Origin: Bacillus thuringiensis
GTDB taxonomy: Bacteria > Bacillota > Bacilli > Bacillales > Bacillaceae_G
NCBI RefSeq assembly: GCF_001182785.1
Contig: NZ_CP012099.1
Location: 866,501-930,500 of the forward strand
Direction of reading: 5' to 3'
DNA length: 64,000 bases
Every line of letters starts with the position of its first letter. The stretch's first letter is position 1. Shown here piece by piece: positions 8,986 to 18,409 of this stretch. The position numbers and the translations under genes are program-made. A model generated the notes under the pieces. It had not been told where the DNA came from, searched no databases, and worked only from the letters and a program-made list of their open reading frames with translations.

Positions 8986-9858
8986 ATGATTTATCGCTTA
9001 CTAGCTCTTAATATAGATGGGACACTACTATACAACAATGGAAAAATTGCAAAAGGATTAAGAGAAACAATTGAATTTGTGAAAAGAAAAGATGTATACG
9101 TTACGTTATTTACGAGCCGTAATTTTCAATCCGCTCATAAAGTAGCAAAGGCGTTAAAATTAGATTCTATATTAGTGACACATGGTGGTGCTTTCGTTTC
9201 GGCGACGTTAGATAAGCCGTACGTTCAAAGAAGATTATCTGAAGAGAAGACTTTTAACATTGTGCAAGTGTTAGAGCACTTTGATTGTAACGTACGTATT
9301 TCTCATGAACGGTTTTCCATAGGAAATCGTGAGAGAAATACACCAAACTTAATTGCGCGTACTGTATTATCAAGTGCAGATCCGTTATTTTATCCAGTTC
9401 AATTTGTAGATTCGTTAGGTGACGCGCTTCGTGACCATCCGGTAGCGGCGCCAAAAATTGATGTTCTTTTCCAAACTAAGGGTGAAAAAGAAAGAGGGCT
9501 GAACACATTAAGAAAAGCATTCCAAGATGTAGAGTATGTTGAATGTGATTCAAAACGAATAGAAATCTTGCCGCAAAATGTATCGAAGTTACGCGGATTA
9601 CAATTGCTTGGAGAGCATTTAAATATTTCGCTAAATGAAATGGTTGCGATTGGAGATAGTATGGAAGATTTAGAGGTTATTGAAAACGTGGGACTTGGGG
9701 TAGCGATGGGGAACGCACCTGTAGAGTTAAAGCAAGCAGCAGATTGGATTACACGTTCAAATAGTGAGAACGGTGTAGAGTACATGATTAAAGAGCATTT
9801 CCGTAAGCAATTCCCGCTTCCGTTTTTGAAGAATCATAAAAATACACCGAAACGATGA
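8986..9858 (+). CDS. HAD-superfamily (Cof-type) hydrolase-like protein with Asn in motif I
   Basis: A 290-residue Cof-type HAD phosphatase homologue. I start it at the ATG at 8986, after GAGGGGGAG; the longer frame from 8872 adds an unconserved leader. Motif IV (AIGDSMEDLEVIENVG) and the cap region are intact, and a Lys is available in VSKLRGLQLL. Motif I reads LALNIDGTLL, so the nucleophilic Asp of the canonical DxDGT is Asn (codon AAT); the second Asp, the general acid/base, is kept. Unless the Asn is deamidated, the usual phospho-aspartyl chemistry should be impaired. It may be a binding or regulatory protein, or this may be the norm for its subfamily. A terminator follows. Confidence 0.8.
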   Translation: MIYRLLALNIDGTLLYNNGKIAKGLRETIEFVKRKDVYVTLFTSRNFQSAHKVAKALKLDSILVTHGGAFVSATLDKPYVQRRLSEEKTFNIVQVLEHFDCNVRISHERFSIGNRERNTPNLIARTVLSSADPLFYPVQFVDSLGDALRDHPVAAPKIDVLFQTKGEKERGLNTLRKAFQDVEYVECDSKRIEILPQNVSKLRGLQLLGEHLNISLNEMVAIGDSMEDLEVIENVGLGVAMGNAPVELKQAADWITRSNSENGVEYMIKEHFRKQFPLPFLKNHKNTPKR

Positions 9859-9861
9859 AAG

Positions 9862-9895
9862 AAAAACGTAGCTTTTTGGCTACGTTTTTTTTTTT
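9862..9895 (+). terminator. Terminator after the HAD gene
   Basis: An 11-bp stem AAAAACGTAGC/GCTACGTTTTT with a 6-base loop runs into a long T-tract. Confidence 0.9.
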
Positions 9896-10256
9896 GTTGA
9901 GATTATTAAAAGGAATGAAAACGTTTTAAAATGTGAATTGTGTATGAAATCTATACAATTCACTTGAATCCTTTAGAAAACTAATGTAAAGTGAATGATG
10001 TTGTCAAAATAGTTACACCACATGAAATATTCTTCAGATTAATTTTATTGGGCTCCCATACGTAAAAGTATTTCCGCATGACAGTTTAGTTCACGTATTA
10101 TTTCAAAAATGAATTGTAGTAATTTTATTAAGTAGTTGTAGCGTTCCTTTGTTGTATTTAAATGGATTATTTTAAGTTAATGTGAGTAAGACCTGGTACA
10201 TATGAAATGTGCTTCTTTTTGTGATTTTAGGAAGTTTAAAAGGGGGAATGAATTTC
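9896..10256. other. Upstream region of the large adhesin gene
   Basis: About 360 bases without a gene. I see a partial catabolite-response-like word TGAAAACGTTTTAA (9916-9929), which lacks the expected C near its end, and AT-rich tracts. I could not identify a convincing promoter or PlcR box. The length suggests regulated expression of the adhesin, but nothing more can be shown. Confidence 0.35.
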
Positions 10257-13200
10257 TTGAGGAAATCATTTAATCAAAAAATTAAAAAGTTAAGTAGTAG
10301 TTTAATAGTTGTATTACTAATATGTATGAATTTTTTAATCCATTTACCATTTAAAGCAGAGGCAGCTACAACAGAGTTAAAAGGTTTAGGTGATGTATCT
10401 TATTACAACGCCATCATTTTTGGAGATCATAGTGCAACGAGTGCGGATATTGAAGGTGCGATGGCTGTTCAGAAAAATATGAACGCATCAAGTTATACAG
10501 TCGTAGCGGCTGCAACTGGAGCAAATAACTTAGCTGGAGCAACTTGGGTAGATGAAGGATATCCATCATTATTACTAGGCGGTCAATTTACGAAAGCGGG
10601 AGCAGGACAAGTAATTATTCAAGATGGAACAGTGGCGATGACAAAAGACGGTGACCCAGATGGCGCAATGAAAACATCATATGACCGTATCTCTTATAAA
10701 GAGCAAGCGGAGATTGATGCTAAGTTTAAAGAATTTAGAAAAGACGTTGATGGTGTAATTGGGGATGCAAGTAAACTACACACTGATAAGCCAAAACCTA
10801 ATATGAGCTTTGGAATCGGTGAAGATGTAAACAACCCTAATATTTATGTCTCTTCAGGCCAGACGGGAAAGAAAGCATTTGATGTAAAAGACGTTTTTCT
10901 TCCGAATGTAGAGAATAAAGACTTTATTGTTATTTATTCAGATGCAGAAGAAGTGAGTTTTGGTGGCGGTGCAATTTTGTATGATACAAGAAATACTGGG
11001 ATGGCGACGGATTTAATTAATACATCTCAAGCATACGACCCTAATTCATCTTTTACTGAGTTAGCTAGTAAAGTAATTTGGGTATTTCCTAATGCTACAA
11101 AGATAACAACTAAAGGTTATGGTGTAGTAGGTAGTGTGTTTGCACCTAATGCAGTTGTAGAAACAAAAGGTGGTTCTATTAATGGACAAGCCTATGTTGG
11201 AGGATTACACCAAAGAGATGGTTTTGAAGTTCATAACTTTAAATTTAACTGGCCAAAGTGGAATAAGCCGGTAGCCGAAAAAGGACATTTACAAATTAAA
11301 AAAGTTGATGAAAATGATAAAAACATTGTTTTAAAAGACGCAAAATTTGATGTTATAGACAAAGATAATAACGTTGTGGCTACTGTTACAACAAACGAAA
11401 AGGGTATTGCGGAAGTTAAAGATTTACCACTTGGTGACTATTTTGTAAAAGAAATAAGTGCACCAGAAGGATATATAAAAGTTGATACACCAGTCAAAGT
11501 AACAATTGATAATACAAACGTAATTGAACTTGTTATGAAGAATACGAAAAAAGTAGAGAATGGCCAATTTAAATTATTGAAAAAAGATAGTGAATCTGGT
11601 CAACTTCTACCAGGTGCAAAATTTGATGTTATCGATAAAGATGGGAAAGTTGTGGAAACAATTGTTACAGATGATAAAGGTGAAGCCTTATCGAAACAAC
11701 TTCCAGTTGGAAGCTATACATTAAAAGAAGTAGAAGCACCGAAAGGATATGAATTATCATCTAGTTCAGTTTCTGTTGATGTAGAGGCTAATAAAGTAGT
11801 GACTGTAGATGTGGTGAATAAAAAGATCCCCGAAAAAGTAACAGGTCAATTTGAAATTGTGAAAGTAGATGCGGAAGATAAAACGAAAGTATTATCAGAT
11901 GCAGAATTCGAAGTGTATAAAGATGGTAAAAAAGTAGATACGTTACGAACAGATAAAACTGGTAAAGTAATTTCTCAGAAATTAGAACCAGGAAAGTACA
12001 CATTAAAAGAAACGAAAGCACCACAAGGATATAAATTGCTAAAAGAAGAAATTGAAGTCGTTGTGGAAGCAAACAAAGTAGTAAAAGTACAAATAGAAAA
12101 CGCAAAAGAACTAGGAAGCTTACAAGTAACCAAAAAGGATGCAGAGAGTGGAAAAGTTCTAGCAGGTGCAGAATTTAAACTAAAAAATGAAGCTGGTCAA
12201 GTAGTTGGAGAAGTGAAAACAACGAATAAAGACGGTGTTGTGAAATTCGAAAATGTAGTGCCAGGAAAGTACACGTTAGAGGAAACGAAAGCGCCGGAAG
12301 GTTATAAGGCGTTAGAAGTAACAGTAGAAGTAAACGTTGTAGCGAACGAAGTAGTAAAACAAGAAGTTACGAATGAAAAAGTAACAGGTCAATTCGAAAT
12401 CGTGAAAGTAGATGCGAATGATAAAACGAAATTATTATCAGGTGCAGAATTCGAAGTGTATAAAGATGGTAAAAAGGTAGCGGAACTGAAAACAGATGAG
12501 AGTGGAAAAGTGATGTCACCAAAATTACCGCTAGGTGAATACACAGTGAAAGAAGCGAAAGCACCAGCGGGCTACAAGCTTTCAAATAAAGAATGGAAAG
12601 TAACAATTCAAAACGAGAAAGAAGTAGTAAAAGTAGAGGCAGAAAACGAAAAAATCTTAGGTTCTCTACAAATTATTAAAATGGATGATAAAGATCAAAC
12701 GAAACGCTTAGCAGGCGCAGAATTTACATTGAAAGATGCAAAAGGAAATGTTGTAAAAGAAGGAATTACAACAGATAAGTCTGGAACGGTTAAAGTAGAC
12801 GGACTTGTGCCAGGTGAATATACGTTAGAAGAAACAAAAGCACCAGAAGGTTATGAGTTAACAAAACAAATAATTCATGTAACAGTTGACGGTGAAAAAG
12901 TTATTGATGTAAAAGTAACGAACGGTAAGAGCCTTGGTCAATTCGAAATCGTAAAAGTAGATGCAGAAGATAAAACGAAAGTATTATCAGATGCAGAATT
13001 CGAAGTGTATAAAGATGGTAAAAAAGTAGATACGTTACGAACAGATAAAACTGGTAAAGTAATTTCTCAGAAATTAGAACCAGGAACATACACATTAAAA
13101 GAAACGAAAGCACCACAAGGATATAAGTTGTTAAAAGAAGAAATTGAAGTCGTTGTGGAAGCAAACAAAGTAGTAGAAGTACAAATAGAAAACGCAAAAG

Positions 13201-14621
13201 AACTAGGAAGCTTACAAGTAATCAAAAAGGATTCAGAGAGTGGAAAAGTTCTAGCAGGCGCAGAATTTAAATTAAAGAATGAATCTGGTCAAGTAGTTGG
13301 AGAAACGAAAACAACAGATAAAGATGGTGTTGTGAAATTCGAAAACGTAGTGCCAGGAAAGTACACGTTAGAGGAAACGAAAGCGCCAGAAGGTTATAAA
13401 GCGCTAGAAGTGACAGTAGAAGTAAACGTTGTAGCGAACGAAGTAGTAAAACAAGAAGTTACGAATGAAAAAGTAACAGGTCAATTCGAAATCGTAAAAG
13501 TAGATGCAGAAGATAAAACGAAAGTATTATCAGATGCAGAATTCGCAGTGTATAAAGATGGTAAAAAGGTAGAGACATTACGAACAGATAAAACTGGTAA
13601 AGTAATTTCTCAGAAATTAGAGCCAGGAAAGTACACATTAAAAGAAACGAAAGCACCACAAGGATATAAGTTGTTAAAAGAAGAAATCGAAGTTGTTGTG
13701 GAAGCAAACAAAGTAGTAGAAGTACAAGTAGAAAACGCAAAAGAACTAGGAAGCTTACAAGTAATCAAAAAGGATGCAGAGAGTGGAAAAGTTCTAGCAG
13801 GTGCGGAATTCAGATTGAAAAACGAAAGTGGTCAAGTAGTTGGAGAAGCAAAAACAACGAATAAAGACGGCGTTGTGAAATTCGAGAGCTTAGTGCCAGG
13901 AAAGTATACGTTAGAAGAAACGAAAGCACCGGAAGGTTATAAAGCGTTAGAAGTAACAGTAGAAGTAAATGTTGTAGCAAATGAAGTAGTAAAACAAGAA
14001 GTTATGAATGAAAAAGTGAAAGAAGAAATTACAGGTCAATTAGAAATTACAAAGGTAGATGCCAATAATACAAATAAAACATTAGCAGGCGCAGTGTTTG
14101 AAATTTGGAAAGACGGAACAAAAATAGACACATTAACAACAAATAAGAGCGGTAAAGCGACTTCTAAGAAGTTAGTAGAACCAGGAGATTACACTTTAAA
14201 AGAAATCCAAGCGCCAGAAGGATATATTTTATCCGATAAGGAAATGAAATTTACGATTTCTAATGAAAAAATTGAAGTTGTAAAGCTTCAAATTACAAAT
14301 AAAAAAGATACAGATAAAGATCCGGAAAAACCAGGTGAGGGAACAGGGAAGCCTGATGAAGGAACAGGAAAACCAGGTGAAGGAACAGGAAAGCCGGGTG
14401 AAGGAACAGGAAAACCAGGTGAAGGAACAGGAAAGCCTGGTGAAGGAACAGAAAAACCAGGTGAGGGAGTAGAAAAACCTAATTTACCAGAACAAGGACA
14501 AGGTTCTTCTAATAATCAACAACTTCCAGCTACAGGACACAATACGAATTACGTTCCATTCATCGGTTTTATGCTTCTGTTACTAGGAATACGTTTAAGA
14601 TTCATGGCTAAAAATAGTTAA
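10257..14621 (+). CDS. LPXTG-anchored adhesin with choice-of-anchor-A-like region and 11 CnaB/SpaA-like repeats
   Basis: A 1454-residue surface protein; the TTG at 10257 is ten bases after AAAGGGGG (the ATG at 10248 is too close). A signal peptide ends near FKAEA. Residues of about 40-340 form a choice-of-anchor-A-like region. Eleven CnaB/SpaA modules (11284-14300) follow, each with an early Lys, a late Asn and a Glu in the E-x-x-AP-x-GY motif, the residues that make intramolecular isopeptide bonds. Then come seven KPGEGTG repeats, the sortase signal LPATG, a membrane helix and a basic tail. Position after alsSD, glycosylase and HAD genes matches the collagen-binding adhesin BA0871 of B. anthracis, but this protein appears considerably longer. 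Collagen binding is inferred from that relationship. Confidence 0.88.
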   Translation: MRKSFNQKIKKLSSSLIVVLLICMNFLIHLPFKAEAATTELKGLGDVSYYNAIIFGDHSATSADIEGAMAVQKNMNASSYTVVAAATGANNLAGATWVDEGYPSLLLGGQFTKAGAGQVIIQDGTVAMTKDGDPDGAMKTSYDRISYKEQAEIDAKFKEFRKDVDGVIGDASKLHTDKPKPNMSFGIGEDVNNPNIYVSSGQTGKKAFDVKDVFLPNVENKDFIVIYSDAEEVSFGGGAILYDTRNTGMATDLINTSQAYDPNSSFTELASKVIWVFPNATKITTKGYGVVGSVFAPNAVVETKGGSINGQAYVGGLHQRDGFEVHNFKFNWPKWNKPVAEKGHLQIKKVDENDKNIVLKDAKFDVIDKDNNVVATVTTNEKGIAEVKDLPLGDYFVKEISAPEGYIKVDTPVKVTIDNTNVIELVMKNTKKVENGQFKLLKKDSESGQLLPGAKFDVIDKDGKVVETIVTDDKGEALSKQLPVGSYTLKEVEAPKGYELSSSSVSVDVEANKVVTVDVVNKKIPEKVTGQFEIVKVDAEDKTKVLSDAEFEVYKDGKKVDTLRTDKTGKVISQKLEPGKYTLKETKAPQGYKLLKEEIEVVVEANKVVKVQIENAKELGSLQVTKKDAESGKVLAGAEFKLKNEAGQVVGEVKTTNKDGVVKFENVVPGKYTLEETKAPEGYKALEVTVEVNVVANEVVKQEVTNEKVTGQFEIVKVDANDKTKLLSGAEFEVYKDGKKVAELKTDESGKVMSPKLPLGEYTVKEAKAPAGYKLSNKEWKVTIQNEKEVVKVEAENEKILGSLQIIKMDDKDQTKRLAGAEFTLKDAKGNVVKEGITTDKSGTVKVDGLVPGEYTLEETKAPEGYELTKQIIHVTVDGEKVIDVKVTNGKSLGQFEIVKVDAEDKTKVLSDAEFEVYKDGKKVDTLRTDKTGKVISQKLEPGTYTLKETKAPQGYKLLKEEIEVVVEANKVVEVQIENAKELGSLQVIKKDSESGKVLAGAEFKLKNESGQVVGETKTTDKDGVVKFENVVPGKYTLEETKAPEGYKALEVTVEVNVVANEVVKQEVTNEKVTGQFEIVKVDAEDKTKVLSDAEFAVYKDGKKVETLRTDKTGKVISQKLEPGKYTLKETKAPQGYKLLKEEIEVVVEANKVVEVQVENAKELGSLQVIKKDAESGKVLAGAEFRLKNESGQVVGEAKTTNKDGVVKFESLVPGKYTLEETKAPEGYKALEVTVEVNVVANEVVKQEVMNEKVKEEITGQLEITKVDANNTNKTLAGAVFEIWKDGTKIDTLTTNKSGKATSKKLVEPGDYTLKEIQAPEGYILSDKEMKFTISNEKIEVVKLQITNKKDTDKDPEKPGEGTGKPDEGTGKPGEGTGKPGEGTGKPGEGTGKPGEGTEKPGEGVEKPNLPEQGQGSSNNQQLPATGHNTNYVPFIGFMLLLLGIRLRFMAKNS
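11841..14030 (+). repeat. Four tandem ~543-bp two-module repeats inside the adhesin gene
   Basis: Units begin at 11841, 12384, 12933 and 13476, with spacings of 543, 549, 543 and 555 bases. Each encodes one QFEIVK-type and one GSLQ-type module. Units 1, 3 and 4 are nearly identical in DNA while unit 2 is clearly diverged, which points to duplication or gene conversion among the three. Confidence 0.88.
14328..14474 (+). repeat. 21-bp tandem repeat coding KPGEGTG (7 units)
   Basis: Seven 21-base units encode the Pro/Gly/Glu wall-spanning segment just before the LPATG sorting signal. Third-position differences between units (CCA/CCG/CCT) show they are not all recent copies. This is a likely site of length variation between strains. 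Confidence 0.85.
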
Positions 14622-14630
14622 CAGATGTAT

Positions 14631-14667
14631 AAAAGGCATCAGAGATATACAATCTCTGATGCCTTTT
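14631..14667. terminator. Bidirectional terminator between adhesin and SLH amidase
   Basis: Perfect 15-bp arms (14631-14645 and 14653-14667) with A-tract on one side and T-tract on the other sit between two convergent genes, so the hairpin can serve both. Confidence 0.88.
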
Positions 14668-14688
14668 AAATTAATACAGATAAATATT

Positions 14689-16392
14689 TTAAGCTTCAAT
14701 CACGCTAAGCATTCTGTTTATAAATGCAGCTGCGTGTGCACGTTGTGATGGTCCTTTTGGTACGAATTGATTCAATTCATTACCTTTTACAATTCCATAT
14801 CCATACACTCTTTGTACTTCTTCTTTAGCGTAAATTAAGTTTTGGTCAACGAATGGTAGTTCAACTTGTTTTGCAAAAATACCAGCGTGTTTTAGAGAAC
14901 GATCAATCATAATAACAGCTTCTTCGCGTGTAATTGTAGTATTTGGATCAAATGTATTATCACCACGTCCGCGGATTATGCCTGCGCTTGCTGCACGATT
15001 AATACCGTCTCTTAAAGATGGGTGTACTTGTTCTAAGTCTGTGAACTTAGCATTTCCACTTGGTAATTGTAAAGCACGAGTAATTAATGTAGCAAATTCA
15101 GCACGCGTTACAAGACGTTCTGGGAAGTACTTGCCGTTCCCTTCTCCTTGCATAATACCTCTAGCTGCTAATTGACGAATGTCTTGTTCATACCATCCAC
15201 CTGTAATGTCATCAGTTACGGGATTTTTTTGGTTTTCCTTATAGTATGTTTCAGTTCCTTTTAAGAAAGCATTCCATTGTCCGCGTTGAATCATAAACGC
15301 AGGGCAGTTTTTTCCTGACCAAAATTGGTGTTTTTGGACCTTATCTAGAGAAATATTTAAGTCGTTCATTAAATAAGCTGCCAATTTACGGGCGTTTTCT
15401 ACCGCTTTTTCATAGTTTCCATCTTGATTAACGGCAATTTCAATTCCGATAGATTCATAGTTTCCAGTTTTATTTCCAGCATGCCATCCAACTTCATTTA
15501 CCGGAAGATGTTGATAAATTTCTTTATCATCTACTGTGAAATGCCAAGATGCGGCGCGATCAGCTGTTCCGCGTGCTTGGTTATCTAAGAATTTTGCATG
15601 ATTTAGAGCATTAGCACCTTTCGCTGTATTAGCCGTTTCGTGAATCGTAATATATTTAGGTACCATCGGGTAGCCAGGGCGAATATCGTCATTTCCTTTT
15701 GGGACAATCATTTCTTTAAATGTAACGCCATAAATATTGTTTGTTTGTAGAGATTCCGGAGCTCTCAATAAACTATTTTTAGCAGTACGACTGTTTTTTA
15801 ATAATGAAGCTTTTGTACCTTCAAATGTAGCAGAAGGTGCATAAATCCATTTTGCTGTTTCGTTTATTTGGACTTTAAACCAATTTCCAGCTTGTTCAGT
15901 AGGAGTAATAACTTGTGGTTGTAGTTTCCCTTCTTCTTTAAACGATTGGAACGGAAGGGCATGTATGGAAGCTTCTTCTTTTACGATTAATTTTTGGTTA
16001 GATAGTTTATGAATCTCTTGAACTTCTAAGCTATTATCATTGTTATCTATCCATCCAGCGCCAGTTGACGTCGTTATGTAGTAAGCATTACCTTTTTTCT
16101 TTGTCGCCGTTACGACTTGTTCTGTAAACTCGATATTCGATTTGTTTTTTAAATCATTCGCGGTATATAATGAATGTTTTTTTGAAGTGTATAGTAGGAA
16201 TTGGCCAGTAACCTCGATATCTTCTTCATGAGTACTATGCTCATTAACATGCTCTTTAATACTTTTAAAAACTTGATCCTCCGTATATACTTCGGCGGAT
16301 TTTTCAGCACTCTCTGCAAATGAATAAGTAGGTGCAAGAACAGTTTGTAATGCAAGAGAGAGAGTTAATACACTATAAAATTTCTTTTTCAT
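14689..16392 (-). CDS. SLH-domain N-acetylmuramoyl-L-alanine amidase (Amidase_2 type)
   Basis: A 567-residue secreted wall hydrolase expected to cut the MurNAc-L-Ala bond of peptidoglycan. It has a signal peptide (to about SFAES) and two SH3-like stretches (about 70-210). The Amidase_2 domain (about 235-385) shows ITIHETAN, ASWHFTVDDKEIYQHLP, GWHAGNK, SIGIEIAVN and HQFWSGKNCP, including the His and Cys-region zinc ligands. Three SLH repeats follow (about 400-567; TRAEFATLITRAL, TREEAVIMIDRSL, QRAHAAAFINRML). The SLH triplet should bind the pyruvylated wall polymer made through csaB. The start is ATG with AGGAGGAATG upstream. It is convergent with the adhesin gene. Confidence 0.92.
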   Translation of the reverse strand: MKKKFYSVLTLSLALQTVLAPTYSFAESAEKSAEVYTEDQVFKSIKEHVNEHSTHEEDIEVTGQFLLYTSKKHSLYTANDLKNKSNIEFTEQVVTATKKKGNAYYITTSTGAGWIDNNDNSLEVQEIHKLSNQKLIVKEEASIHALPFQSFKEEGKLQPQVITPTEQAGNWFKVQINETAKWIYAPSATFEGTKASLLKNSRTAKNSLLRAPESLQTNNIYGVTFKEMIVPKGNDDIRPGYPMVPKYITIHETANTAKGANALNHAKFLDNQARGTADRAASWHFTVDDKEIYQHLPVNEVGWHAGNKTGNYESIGIEIAVNQDGNYEKAVENARKLAAYLMNDLNISLDKVQKHQFWSGKNCPAFMIQRGQWNAFLKGTETYYKENQKNPVTDDITGGWYEQDIRQLAARGIMQGEGNGKYFPERLVTRAEFATLITRALQLPSGNAKFTDLEQVHPSLRDGINRAASAGIIRGRGDNTFDPNTTITREEAVIMIDRSLKHAGIFAKQVELPFVDQNLIYAKEEVQRVYGYGIVKGNELNQFVPKGPSQRAHAAAFINRMLSVIEA

Positions 16393-16645
16393 ATTTTTTT
16401 TAACACATTAGATTATGGAATCTAGTGTTAACATTCCTCCTTTATATATTGTATTTTCGCTATGTAACGATTTTTTGTACTAATAAATTTTAACAAGAGA
16501 AAATCATGATGTCTATATACATGAGCGATATTCATAAAAAGAATTATTTGAAAAAATGTAAGAGAAACAGGTAAAACCTTCTGTATTGACCTGTAAACGC
16601 CCTTCAAGTAAACTAAAGAGAGTTTGCAAATGAAAAGGTGATAAT

Positions 16646-18133
16646 GTGTTAATTTCAATTAAAACGTTACAAGATGATCGTTTTTTACGTCCGCTACAAA
16701 ATATTGGCGGCTTATTTTTTGAAGATAGTACGATTGGATTTGAACAAGAGGAAGCGAATCTGATCGTCGATATACACATTGAGGATAATGTGAAAGCATC
16801 CGCTCGATTAACGGATGTTAGCACAGGAAATGTGTATGAAGAAACATTCTCGAAAGATTTATCTGCTTTCACAGATGAAAAAGAGCGTATGAAGCAAGTG
16901 AAGCACGTTGTTTCTTATGTATATCTTTCTGTTCTTCAGCAGTTAACTGGACTTGAACAAAGCTGGGGTATTTTAACGGGAGTACGTCCGACGAAACTTC
17001 TTCATAAAATGCTTCAAAATGGTATGTCAAAAGAAGAAGCGCATCAAGAACTTCGTGAAAGTTATTTAATTCATGAAGAGAAAATTGAACTTCTTCAGCG
17101 TATTGTTGATTGCCAATTAGCAGTTGTTCCGGATTTATACCGTTTGAAAGAAGAAGTAAGTATTTATATAGGTATTCCGTTCTGCCCAACGAAATGTGCA
17201 TACTGTACATTCCCGGCTTATGCGATTAATGGACGCCAAGGGTCTGTTGATTCGTTCTTAGGTGGTTTACATTATGAAGTTCGTGAAATTGGTAAGTTTT
17301 TAAAAGAAAAAGGTGTGAAAGTTACGACGATTTATTATGGCGGCGGTACACCTACAAGTATTACAGCGGAAGAGATGGATATGCTGTATGAAGAAATGTA
17401 CGAAGCGTTCCCAGACGTGAAAAATGTACGTGAAGTAACAGTTGAGGCAGGTCGTCCAGATACGATCACGCCAGCAAAGCTAGAAGTGTTAAATAAATGG
17501 AATATTGACCGTATTAGTATTAATCCGCAGTCATACCATCAAGAGACATTAAAAGCAATTGGGCGTCATCATACTGTAGAAGAAACAATTGAGAAGTATC
17601 ACTTAGCTCGTGAAATGGGAATGAACAATATTAATATGGACTTAATTATTGGTCTTCCTGGTGAAGGGCTAGATATCTTCAAGCACACGTTAGATGAAAC
17701 AGAAAAGTTAATGCCAGAATCATTAACAGTTCATACGTTATCATTTAAACGTGCTTCTGAAATGACGCAAAACAAACGTAAATATAAAGTAGCAGGTCGC
17801 GAAGAAATTACAGCGATGATGCACGAAGCAGAAGAGTGGACGCAAAAACATAATTACGTACCATATTACCTATATCGTCAAAAGAATATTTTAGGTAACT
17901 TAGAGAACGTTGGTTATGCAATGCCGACGCAAGAAAGTATTTACAACATTGTCATTATGGAAGAAGTACAATCGATTATCGGACTTGGCTGTGGTGCATC
18001 AAGTAAATTTGTTCATCCGAAGACGGGAGCAATTACGCACTTCGCGAATCCGAAAGATCCAAAATCATATAACGATGGCTTCGTAAAATATACAGAAGAT
18101 AAACTGAAAATTTTAGAAGAGCTATTTGTATAA
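16646..18133 (+). CDS. hemZ: HemZ-like oxygen-independent coproporphyrinogen III oxidase family radical SAM protein
   Basis: A 495-residue radical SAM enzyme. The iron-sulfur motif is PFCPTKCAYC (C-x3-C-x2-C), followed by the SAM-binding YYGGGTPTS and the HemN-family stretch RISINPQSYHQETLKAIGR. The long N-terminal region (about 170 residues) before the radical SAM core is typical of HemZ and separates it from HemN/HemW. HemZ has been linked to anaerobic heme synthesis in B. subtilis, but several relatives lack proven oxidase activity. GTG start after AAAAGGTG. It is a single-gene unit with a strong terminator whose T-tract carries a decayed bcr1-like repeat. Confidence 0.88.
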   Translation: MLISIKTLQDDRFLRPLQNIGGLFFEDSTIGFEQEEANLIVDIHIEDNVKASARLTDVSTGNVYEETFSKDLSAFTDEKERMKQVKHVVSYVYLSVLQQLTGLEQSWGILTGVRPTKLLHKMLQNGMSKEEAHQELRESYLIHEEKIELLQRIVDCQLAVVPDLYRLKEEVSIYIGIPFCPTKCAYCTFPAYAINGRQGSVDSFLGGLHYEVREIGKFLKEKGVKVTTIYYGGGTPTSITAEEMDMLYEEMYEAFPDVKNVREVTVEAGRPDTITPAKLEVLNKWNIDRISINPQSYHQETLKAIGRHHTVEETIEKYHLAREMGMNNINMDLIIGLPGEGLDIFKHTLDETEKLMPESLTVHTLSFKRASEMTQNKRKYKVAGREEITAMMHEAEEWTQKHNYVPYYLYRQKNILGNLENVGYAMPTQESIYNIVIMEEVQSIIGLGCGASSKFVHPKTGAITHFANPKDPKSYNDGFVKYTEDKLKILEELFV

Positions 18134-18137
18134 GAAG

Positions 18138-18174
18138 AAAGAGGTTGTTCCGATGTGGAATAGCCTCTTTTTTA
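18138..18174 (+). terminator. Terminator after hemZ
   Basis: Arms 18138-18151 and 18157-18170 pair over 14 bases with one G-U-type pair and close a 5-base loop, running into TTTTTTAT. The last T residues are also the start of a decayed bcr1-like element. Confidence 0.85.
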
Positions 18175-18238
18175 TTCCGCTATTTGTGGGAGTTTTGCTG
18201 CCTGTAAATGCCTGATCGGTGAGGACTGATTAAAGTTG
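18171..18238 (+). repeat. Decayed bcr1-like element
   Basis: Begins TTTATTCCGCTATTTG and keeps CCTGATCGGTGAGGACTGATTAAAGTT from the 3' half of the bcr1-like consensus seen elsewhere in this window, with most of the centre lost and no clear 3' TTTAT. It starts exactly in the hemZ terminator T-tract. Confidence 0.6.
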
Positions 18239-18409
18239 TGGCCGATATATTCAAAAAATCGCCAATGTAATTTCACTTACCGATAAGTGGCACTGTTTGT
18301 AAAACTATGTCGATAATAATCAGAAAAATTAGTCAAATAGTTAGAGGACAATGTCTACTTATGGACGAAATGATAGATTTATGAAAGAGAAAAGGGGGAA
18401 ATTGTTGGC

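Noticed and set aside
9916..9929. Catabolite-response element before the adhesin gene
   Set aside because: TGAAAACGTTTTAA lacks the conserved C near the 3' end and lies over 300 bases from the start; too weak to call.
11788..13740. Several minus-strand open frames of 79-105 codons inside the adhesin gene
   Set aside because: They are near-copies of one another because they mirror the repeated coding modules; they are Leu/Phe-rich shadows without ribosome sites.
11841..14474. Regularly spaced repeats that could suggest a CRISPR array
   Set aside because: The repeats are contiguous coding units of 543 or 21 bases with no unique spacers; they encode CnaB-like modules and a wall-spanning tract.
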